From NCBI GenBank assembly GCA_002404375.1, contig DHJO01000073.1:1792-7221 (forward strand): a DNA stretch of 5,430 nt, given 5' to 3'. The position numbers and the translations under genes were made by a program. This stretch comes from Gemmatimonadales bacterium UBA4718. Lineage in GTDB: Bacteria > Gemmatimonadota > Gemmatimonadetes > Gemmatimonadales > Gemmatimonadaceae. Each line of letters starts with the position of its first letter. The stretch's first letter is position 1. Positions 1 through 4,662 of the stretch are shown here, piece after piece. A model generated the notes under the pieces. That model did no database searches. It saw only the letters and a list, made by a program, of their open reading frames with translations, and was not told the DNA's origin.

Positions 1-894
1 GTGACGATATTGCTTGTGGCCGCCTTTGCCCCGGCGGCATGGTCCCAACGGCCCGCCGCGCCATCGACCCTTCCTCAAGACGGGCAAGTTCTTCCTCTCT
101 GGCCGGGTGCGGCGCCTGGCGCCCACGGGACCGAGGACCGCGATATCCCCACGATGACCGTCTACCTGCCGCGCACGATTGCGCCGGGTATGACGGCCGT
201 GGTCGTGTGCCCAGGCGGTGGTTACACGCATCTGGCTATGAACCACGAAGGCCGGCAGGTGGCGAACTATCTGAACTCTCTCGGCATGGCCGCATTCGTT
301 CTGAAGTACCGGCTCGGGCCGCGCTACAACCATCCGATCGAAATCGGCGACGCACAGCGCGCCATCCGGACCGTGCGCGGAAAGGCTGCCGAGTGGAGCA
401 TCGCGCCGGATCGCATCGGCATCATGGGATTTTCGGCGGGAGGACATCTGGCGGCCACGGCATCGACGCACTTCGACGCAGGCAAGCCCGGCGCGGCCGA
501 TCCGCTCGACAGGCCGTCCAGCCGCCCGGATTTCGCGGTGCTCGGTTACCCGGTGATATCGCTCACCGCCCCGTGGACGCATCAAGGCTCGCGGAAGAAT
601 CTGCTGGGCGATCACCCCGATCCCGAACTGGCAAAGAGCCTTTCGGGGGAAAACGCCGTGACGGCACAGACCCCGCCGACGTTTATCTTCCAGACCAACG
701 CCGATACCACCGTTCCGGCCGAGAATGCCATCTACTACTTTCTTGCGCTGCGCAAGGCCGGCGTGAAGGCCGAGATGCACATTTTCGAGAATGGCCCGCA
801 CGGCGTGGGCCTCGCGATGAACGATGCCGCGTTGAGCGAATGGCCGCGCCTGCTCACGAACTGGCTGCGGGTGAATGGGTTCCTGAAGGAATAG
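1..894 (+). CDS. Secreted alpha/beta hydrolase, acetyl-xylan-esterase-like (5' end probably outside window)
   Basis: This is an alpha/beta-hydrolase-fold esterase, probably removing acetyl or other acyl groups from plant polysaccharides outside the cytoplasm. Numbering from the GTG at base 1, an oxyanion-hole loop PGGGY lies at residues 71-75 and the nucleophile elbow GFSAGG puts the catalytic Ser at 145. The likely acid is Asp235 in NADTTVP and the likely base His267 in GPHGVG, so the triad is complete. The N-terminal LPLWPGAAPG and the segment TMTVYLP are typical of the exported esterase/lipase group related to BD-FAE and acetyl esterases. A hydrophobic stretch ending in AAWSQ at about residue 16 looks like the end of a signal peptide, but it lacks the usual positively charged start, so the true start codon is probably upstream of the window. 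The fold and triad are secure; the substrate is inferred. No neighbour shares its pathway. Confidence 0.88.
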   Translation: MTILLVAAFAPAAWSQRPAAPSTLPQDGQVLPLWPGAAPGAHGTEDRDIPTMTVYLPRTIAPGMTAVVVCPGGGYTHLAMNHEGRQVANYLNSLGMAAFVLKYRLGPRYNHPIEIGDAQRAIRTVRGKAAEWSIAPDRIGIMGFSAGGHLAATASTHFDAGKPGAADPLDRPSSRPDFAVLGYPVISLTAPWTHQGSRKNLLGDHPDPELAKSLSGENAVTAQTPPTFIFQTNADTTVPAENAIYYFLALRKAGVKAEMHIFENGPHGVGLAMNDAALSEWPRLLTNWLRVNGFLKE

Positions 895-903
895 GGTCCG
901 TGG

Positions 904-931
904 GGCAGACGATCGGGTTTCGTCGTCTGCC
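904..931 (+). terminator. Perfect 9-bp hairpin after the hydrolase gene
   Basis: GGCAGACGA (904-912) and TCGTCTGCC (923-931) are exact reverse complements around a 10-nt loop, starting 9 nt after the hydrolase stop codon. Position and strength fit a transcription-ending or mRNA 3'-end-protecting hairpin. No T tract follows (the next bases are GGCGTGG), so it is not a canonical intrinsic terminator. Confidence 0.4.
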
Positions 932-956
932 GGCGTGGCGACGCTTGCAAGGCGCC

Positions 957-1061
957 GGTCATCCCAAGCAGCTCACCTATTTCTGGATTTGCAAGTCCCG
1001 CTGAGCGCAGCAGTTTGATCCTGTCCCAGAGCGTTGCGTTTGGCTGCTGCCCAACGATCGA
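957..1061 (-). pseudogene. Remnant of a small helix-turn-helix protein (sigma-70 region 4-like)
   Basis: Read on the minus strand, this stretch encodes a segment containing RIKLLRSAGLANPEIGELLG followed by MT. It fits the AGL-x-N-x-EI-x3-LG-x-T pattern of sigma-70 region 4/LuxR-type helix-turn-helix units. There is no start codon in this frame before the HTH: an amber codon at 1062-1064 lies just upstream. Beyond the HTH the frame runs without recognisable homology into the antisense of the hydrolase gene. Above the amber codon the same frame gives 29 codons from a GTG at 1149-1151, including a CRGC pair and ending VYVGEAE, which could be the earlier part of the same broken gene. The HTH resemblance is visible; the idea that it is a decayed gene is inference, and coincidence is not excluded for so short a match. 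Confidence 0.35.
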
Positions 1062-1417
1062 CTACTCCGCCTCCCCGACGTAAACCAGGCTCACGCCCAC
1101 ACACCCGCGACAAACGCGATAGTCGCGAAGAAATAGCGGCGTGGAATCCACATATCAAAGCTCGGTTAAGATCGTGAACAGGATGATCAGTCCAGAAGTT
1201 ACGCGATTCTCAGAGAAAGGAGGCGGAAGTCCACACGGTTCTTGTCTCTATACGCCGAAACACCATCACCCAGGATGCAATGGAGTACAGAGAGTGCTCA
1301 ACGGGGTCGGCGCTTACAAGCAACGCCGATTCGAGGAACTCAAAGCGAAGTCGCGGAAGTGAACTGGCACATTTGGTTGTGGATCTCGGATGGTGTCCGT
1401 TATCGTGTCCATTCATC

Positions 1418-1534
1418 TGCGCAAAATGTTCGTGGAAGTGCGCAAGATGTTCGTAAATGCGCGCCATGCTGAGCAGGATGTTCGTGAAAGGCAGGCGAGT
1501 AGGAACTTCTGAGCCTAATTCATGTTCGTATGAA
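1418..1534 (+). repeat. Cluster of four ATGTTCGT direct repeats
   Basis: The octamer ATGTTCGT occurs at 1426-1433, 1447-1454, 1478-1485 and 1522-1529 and, by eye, nowhere else in the window on either strand. The first two copies lie in a longer repeat, TGCGCAAAATGTTCGT (1418-1433) and TGCGCAAGATGTTCGT (1439-1454), with 15 of 16 bases alike and a period of 21 bp. The first three copies share flanks of the type CARR-octamer-R-N-A-W-G. The fourth is embedded in TTCAT/ATGAA arms (1519-1523 and 1530-1534). The first two units also lie in a 40-codon frame (ATG 1390, TGA 1510-1512), where they encode RKMFVEV and RKMFVNA. The cluster may be protein-binding sites or the remains of a short coding repeat; I cannot tell which. 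Confidence 0.6.
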
Positions 1535-1570
1535 GCTGCCTGATAAGCGTGAGGTCACAAGCCAGTCTCG

Positions 1571-1848
1571 ATGGGCGCACGACCAACAGACCATCCTCTC
1601 ACGGATCGGTTGCCGGCACCGCAACCGAACTCGGTCGAGCAACATCAAGCAAGACGCGAATTTAAGAAGTGGGATAGACTCCCGACCTACTGGCCGATAC
1701 CCCCTCGGATCCCCCCAACCTAGTCCGCTTGGGTAATTGGCCACCGCGTTCGGAAAGCCTGGCGCAAACGGTCGCCATCATCGGCGCGGAGGTGACGAGA
1801 GAAGTCGCCGATCGGCCGATGGAAAGATTCAAAGAGGTATACCGGTAG
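1571..1848 (+). pseudogene. Possible frameshifted small gene, unknown function
   Basis: Two adjacent plus-strand frames join into one protein-like sequence. The first (ATG 1571, stop 1721-1723) reads MGARPTDHPL and later REFKKWDRLP. The second (open from 1678, stop TAG 1846-1848) reads DLLADTPSDPPNLVRLGNW and ends AQTVAIIGAEVTREVADRP-MERFKEVYR, a helix-like charged tail. Adding one C to the CCC run at about 1681-1683 would fuse them as WDRLP-DLLADTP and give about 90 residues. I do not recognise the family. The composition looks like a soluble protein, but the evidence is only reading-frame appearance. A competing frame starting with ATG 1530 overlaps the first half, and no good ribosome binding site precedes ATG 1571. 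Confidence 0.28.
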
Positions 1849-2008
1849 CGCATGATCATGGAGGGCGCCTAGTTGCCAACTTCTCCGCTCGCTTCATGGG
1901 CGTTAGGTGAGGTGAGCGTCTACCCAACTATGTCCTCGAGAGGAGCCCGAAAAAACTGACCGCTAGTAATCCGAGGACGACAGCATGACCATTGCTTGCG
2001 CGGCGCTG

Positions 2009-2023
2009 ATTTGTTCTACAAAT
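2009..2023 (+). promoter_or_regulatory. Palindromic operator candidate for the PadR repressor
   Basis: ATTTGT (2009-2014) and ACAAAT (2018-2023) form a perfect 6-bp inverted repeat around TCT, ending 8 bases before the PadR ATG. TACAAAT at 2017-2023 also resembles a -10 element, with weak TTG-type -35 candidates at 1992 (19-bp spacer) or 1996 (15-bp spacer). If used, transcription would start almost at the ATG, giving a nearly leaderless mRNA; this fits the lack of a well-placed Shine-Dalgarno sequence. PadR proteins commonly bind short TGT/ACA-type palindromes at their own promoters. The palindrome is seen directly; its role is inferred. Confidence 0.55.
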
Positions 2024-2031
2024 TGAGAGTA

Positions 2032-2367
2032 ATGCCGACTGCAACTCTCGGGGCGCTCGAACTCACCACCTTGCTCGCGGTCGCCCGGCTCAAGGACGAG
2101 GCTTACGGCCTCGCCATCAGGCGCGATCTCGCTGCGCGAACCGGACGCGACTACTCCGTCGGCGCGCTGTACACGACGCTGCAGCGGCTCGAAGACAAGG
2201 GTCTGCTCACCTCGCGACATAGTGAACCGCTGCCTGTTCGCGGTGGGCGGTCGAGGCGCCACTTCGCGCTCACCGGCGCCGGAGCGCGCGCGTTGCGCGA
2301 GGCCGAGCGGCACGCTGCGTCCATCTGGGCCGGCATTGGCAGGCCACTTCGCCCGAGGCTGGCGTGA
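2032..2367 (+). CDS. PadR-family winged-helix transcriptional repressor
   Basis: A 111-residue DNA-binding regulator. The N-terminus MPTATLGALELTTLLAVARL is the usual PadR opening, and EAYGLAIRRDL (23-33) continues the first helices. The recognition helix lies at about 42-58 (SVGALYTTLQRLEDKGL), and the wing at about 60-81 contains the basic GGRSRR and FALT. The C-terminal dimer helix is short (to residue 111), as in the small PadR group. The reading frame is open from a TTG at 1996, but ATG 2032 is chosen because homology starts there. Its stop overlaps the start of the next gene (GTGATG), so translation is probably coupled. In Acidobacteriota and Gemmatimonadota such genes often precede membrane proteins with a permease prefix domain, which is what follows here. 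It probably represses this unit through the palindrome at 2009-2023; the ligand is unknown. Confidence 0.9.
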   Translation: MPTATLGALELTTLLAVARLKDEAYGLAIRRDLAARTGRDYSVGALYTTLQRLEDKGLLTSRHSEPLPVRGGRSRRHFALTGAGARALREAERHAASIWAGIGRPLRPRLA

Positions 2368-3599
2368 TGGCTCCCAGTCCTTCGCGCCATCCAAAGACTG
2401 CGACCGTGGCGAAAGCCAATTCTGCACTGCTGACCGATCGAACCCTGCTGGCACTCGGCAGCGACCCGGCCTTCATCGCCGACGTACTCGGCGATCTGAG
2501 CGAGGAGTACACCTACCGCGCCGCGCACGACGGTGTTTACGCCGCAAGATTGTGGTACGTTCGCGAGGTGGTGCGGTCGACACCGCATTTGGTTTGGAAC
2601 GCGATCGGCCACGGGACGCCGGCCGCGCGTGCCCGGCTCGCCGCCTACATCCTCGCAGTCATAGTCAGCGTTTCGGTCCTCACAATCGCGTGGCTGACAC
2701 GCAACGGCCCCCCGACGCGCCTCGTTGTCGGCGGAGGAATTGATTCAGATGGGATCGTCGTAAACAATCTCGGGCCGGTGCATCTCTCCATGCGCGTACT
2801 CGACGCGGCCGGGCATCGTCTCGAGCGGACGGATGTGCGCTACCAGCGTATATCGGGCGTGCCAATCACAGTATCAACCCGGGGCGTAGTACAGTGTAAG
2901 CAGCGCGGTGACGCGGTTGTGCGGGCGTCGCTCGCTACACTGAACAAAGACTTCGTCATCCACTGCCAGCCGATTCGCACGCTCCGCAGCGCCGGCTGGG
3001 GCAATTTCGTCGTCGGTGAGTCCGCGCGCACGCTGAGCGTGGATGCTGTTGGCTTGGATGGCGATCCCGTCACGCGCATCGCTGCCAGGCTGCGCGTTGA
3101 CGATAGCACAATCGCTACACTCGATGGCGACGGACGGCTACGGCCAATGCGACCTGGGGATGTGAGTATCGACGTGGAGATTGGCGATCGGGTGACGTTG
3201 GCGGAGGTGACGGTCTTCGAGCAGGTACGCACATTCGAAGGCCTTAGACCGGACCAGCGATGGGTCGTTGCGCCGATACACCTCACGCGCGGTGCATCGC
3301 TTCGCTGGCCGCTGCCGACTGGCCGTTTCTTTCTTTCGTTCAGCGCGGACTCGAATCAGGTGCCGCCTACCAGAGGATTCATCGGATTGTTCGGTTCCAG
3401 CTCGATCGCGCAATCTCCCATCAGGATGAGCGTTGCCGGCCCAATCTGGTGCACGCGCATGCCCGCGCTCGAACCGGGAGTCCTAGACGCGTATTGCCTC
3501 GCCCGCGCGCCAGGCGCAACTGTCATCATCCGCGCCGGGCCGGGAGGGCTGAATGAGATTGTCGGCTCTCTTGGTCTCGAGCGGCAGCAGGAGCATTGA
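2364..3599 (+). CDS. Single-pass membrane protein: permease prefix domain plus Ig-like (BIG2-like) domains
   Basis: Start is GTG 2364 or, equally well, ATG 2367, both overlapping the PadR stop. Residues from the GTG: about 24-82 form a permease prefix domain (SDPAFIADVLGDLSEEY, then AARLWYVREVVRSTPHLV), which normally sits at the N-terminus of MacB/FtsX-like permeases controlled by PadR. One membrane helix follows at about 93-112. The rest lies outside the membrane: two beta-rich units at about 118-202 and 203-285. The second has the BIG2-like pattern VDDSTIATLDGDGRLRPMRP-GDVSIDV. A further beta-rich C-terminal part spans about 286-411. Four Cys (178, 201, 363, 378), all beyond the helix, could form two disulfides. 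No ABC or FtsX part is present, so transport is not supported. The likely arrangement is N-terminus in the cytoplasm and Ig-like part in the periplasm. The function is unknown; a sensing or envelope-binding role is a guess. Confidence 0.75.
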   Translation: MMAPSPSRHPKTATVAKANSALLTDRTLLALGSDPAFIADVLGDLSEEYTYRAAHDGVYAARLWYVREVVRSTPHLVWNAIGHGTPAARARLAAYILAVIVSVSVLTIAWLTRNGPPTRLVVGGGIDSDGIVVNNLGPVHLSMRVLDAAGHRLERTDVRYQRISGVPITVSTRGVVQCKQRGDAVVRASLATLNKDFVIHCQPIRTLRSAGWGNFVVGESARTLSVDAVGLDGDPVTRIAARLRVDDSTIATLDGDGRLRPMRPGDVSIDVEIGDRVTLAEVTVFEQVRTFEGLRPDQRWVVAPIHLTRGASLRWPLPTGRFFLSFSADSNQVPPTRGFIGLFGSSSIAQSPIRMSVAGPIWCTRMPALEPGVLDAYCLARAPGATVIIRAGPGGLNEIVGSLGLERQQEH

Positions 3600-3865
3600 G
3601 CTTTAAACCTTACCGCGCCACCCATCACCTTCTGTGGCTGACGGTCATCGCTTCGGCACATCCCATCGGCGGTCAAGTACCCGCGGCGGCGCCTACCCAA
3701 GCGGTCGTCATCGCCATTCGGAAAACCCCGGCTGGCGACGCGCTTCGTGCATGGCTCGACGCATACAACAGCGGCGACTCGACACGCATTGAAACATACG
3801 TCCGTACATACCGGCCCGAGCAGTCTGTCCACGATCTGCTGTACTTTCGGTCGCAGAGTTCGGGT
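3596..3865 (+). pseudogene. 5' stump of an exported protein, truncated and without its own stop
   Basis: A TTG start at 3596 overlaps the previous gene's TGA. AGGAG lies only 2 nt upstream of it, so coupling by overlap is more likely than ordinary initiation. The N-terminus is signal-peptide-like (basic start, hydrophobic LLWLTVIASA at 12-21). Then comes a small helical domain containing TPAGDALRAWLDAYNSGD (44-61), a Y-rich helix and FRSQSSG (84-90). This resembles the N-terminal domain found before the catalytic part of some exported hydrolases or peptidases (S41 or serine-hydrolase type) in Gemmatimonadota and Acidobacteriota; I recall this pattern and cannot verify it here. After about residue 90 the sequence loses protein character. 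The frame stays open through the terminator at 3903-3937 and on to 4216, antisense to the beta-barrel gene, so a 206-codon call would be an artefact. Probably an internal or 3' deletion. Confidence 0.5.
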
Positions 3866-3888
3866 CCCCGCGCCTCCACTTTCGCGAA

Positions 3889-3925
3889 GTCCAATCGAGT
3901 TCAGCGGAGTCCAATCGGGCTCCGC
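3889..3925 (+). repeat. Imperfect 17-bp tandem repeat that includes the terminator arm
   Basis: GTCCAATCGAGTTCAGC (3889-3905) and GTCCAATCGGGCTCCGC (3909-3925) agree at 14 of 17 positions, with a 20-bp offset. The second copy supplies the loop and right arm of the terminator hairpin; the first copy folds poorly. The pair may come from local duplication. Confidence 0.6.
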
Positions 3926-3937
3926 TTTTCTCGTTTT
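3903..3937 (+). terminator. Strong intrinsic terminator ending the PadR unit
   Basis: AGCGGAGTCC (3903-3912) pairs with GGGCTCCGCT (3917-3926) around an AATC loop, giving a 10-bp stem with one G-T pair. It is followed by TTTTCTCGTTTT at 3926-3937. It has the correct polarity only for plus-strand transcripts: on the minus strand no T tract follows the stem. It lies about 40 bases past the last recognisable residue of the truncated gene. Confidence 0.85.
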
Positions 3938-4003
3938 CAGAGGGAGCTCGGTCCAGAATCGTCCGATAATTCCGTCGATGTGCTCGGAGAGTGTAGCGAG
4001 GAT

Positions 4004-4543
4004 CTAAAACATCACTCCGACAGTAACCGGAACGAAGCTCGTGGATCCCCCGGTCTCAGAGACCCGGGTGTAGCGTGCCTCAACGAACGTCGCGAACACA
4101 ACGAGCGGGATCTTGATACCCGCGCCCGCGTTGAAGCCGAAATTGTTCGATGCCACGCTCCCTGTCGCGCTGCTGGACACGCGATAGTAGCCGAGGCCAC
4201 CAATGAGATACGGTGATACTATCACTGCGCCCGGAATACTGAACACGACGTTTCCGGACACGCCCGCGATCTTCGCGTTCACGTTCGAGGTGCCTTTAGC
4301 TCCAAACTGATTATAAGCCGCCTCGATCCTGAATCCGACTGGTAACAGCGGCACATTTATCCCCATCATCCCGGTGACGTTGAAACCGGTATTGAAGCTC
4401 TTGCCGAAGTCGCTCAGTGGGAACGCTCCTCCGACTGCGACGCCGACCTGAACCGGCTTGAGAATCGTCGCCACCTGTGCGCTTGCTGTACCTGCGGCTG
4501 CCAGCAACGCAATCACTACTACAGGAACTCGGGATTTCCTCAC
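4004..4543 (-). CDS. Small outer-membrane beta-barrel protein
   Basis: A 179-residue exported protein. The start is the GTG at 4541-4543, because AAAGGAG lies 5 nt upstream and a clean signal peptide follows (RKSR, then VPVVVIALLAAAGTASA, cleavage predicted after Ala22); the longer in-frame start at 4603 lacks these. The mature part has alternating strands typical of an eight-stranded barrel of the OmpA/OmpW-like OMP_b-brl type, for example VQVGVAVGGAFPLSDFG, FRIEAAYNQFG, SPYLIGGLGYY and FATFVEARYTRVS. It ends in Phe (VTVGVMF), the usual BamA recognition signal of outer-membrane barrels. The length fits a small barrel without a C-terminal peptidoglycan domain. It is transcribed towards the PadR unit, convergently, and lies 119 bp downstream of the beta-helix gene on the same strand. 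A structural or adhesion role is likely; the precise function is unknown. Confidence 0.85.
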   Translation of the reverse strand: MRKSRVPVVVIALLAAAGTASAQVATILKPVQVGVAVGGAFPLSDFGKSFNTGFNVTGMMGINVPLLPVGFRIEAAYNQFGAKGTSNVNAKIAGVSGNVVFSIPGAVIVSPYLIGGLGYYRVSSSATGSVASNNFGFNAGAGIKIPLVVFATFVEARYTRVSETGGSTSFVPVTVGVMF

Positions 4544-4548
4544 GTTGT

Positions 4549-4555
4549 CTCCTTT
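4549..4555 (-). promoter_or_regulatory. Ribosome binding site that decides the beta-barrel start
   Basis: On the minus strand AAAGGAG is followed by ACAAC and then GTG (4541-4543). This spacing identifies the GTG as the start rather than the upstream in-frame GTG at 4601-4603. Confidence 0.8.
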
Positions 4556-4580
4556 CGAGGAAGTCTGAATCCTACGCCGC

Positions 4581-4598
4581 CTCGCGCAATCCCGCGAG
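4581..4598 (-). repeat. Perfect inverted repeat in the beta-barrel leader
   Basis: CTCGCG (4581-4586) and CGCGAG (4593-4598) are exact reverse complements around CAATCC, 38 bp upstream of the beta-barrel start. It could be a repressor site or a leader hairpin. No T tract follows on the minus strand, so it is not a clear terminator for the beta-helix gene. A weak -10-like TAAGAT lies just upstream on the minus strand (about 4611-4616). Confidence 0.4.
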
Positions 4599-4662
4599 TT
4601 CACTCCTCATCTTACTCGAATCTCCGTGTGCGCTTCCGCTCCCACCGCTCGATGGCAGCTCG

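Larger units (their letters stand above)
895..1984. other. Gene-poor, A+T-richer stretch of about 1.1 kb
   Basis: No convincing intact gene is seen here on either strand. Base composition drops: bases 1141-1200 are 26/60 G+C, while 2101-2160 within the PadR gene are 41/60. Open frames are short and overlap one another. The features I could support are the hairpin at 904-931, the HTH remnant at 957-1061, the ATGTTCGT repeat cluster at 1418-1534 and the possible frameshifted gene at 1571-1848. An additional 73-codon frame (GTG at 1141, stop at 1360-1362, ending RRFEELKAKSRK) is possible but unsupported by any recognisable domain. No tRNA T-arm, rRNA segment, CRISPR-like repeat or transposase was recognised. 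The mix of fragments suggests a decayed accessory segment. Confidence 0.5.

Noticed and set aside
39..1004. 321-codon plus-strand frame overlapping the hydrolase gene
   Set aside because: It is Arg/Pro-rich with no recognisable motifs and is a shadow of the hydrolase, which has a complete catalytic triad in its own frame.
1493..1506. GAGTAGGAACTTC resembles half of a yeast FLP recombinase (FRT) site
   Set aside because: Only one partial arm matches; there is no second inverted arm or spacer, so it is coincidence.
1811..1820. ATCGGCCGAT perfect 10-bp palindrome
   Set aside because: It is short, not repeated elsewhere as an array, and lies within the possible coding frame; expected by chance in G+C-rich DNA.
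1864..1908. GTTAGGT fits the integron attC R' consensus GTTRRRY, with a weak partner CGCCTA upstream
   Set aside because: The upstream partner lacks the RYYYAAC core, and there is no extended stem, second site or integrase.
1963..2612. Long minus-strand frames opposite the PadR gene
   Set aside because: Low-complexity Arg/Ser-rich shadows of the PadR and prefix-domain genes, without motifs or ribosome binding sites.
4046..4070. Hairpin CCCCGGTCT/AGACCCGGG near the 3' end of the beta-barrel gene
   Set aside because: It is inside coding sequence, has a mismatch and no T tract; not a terminator.
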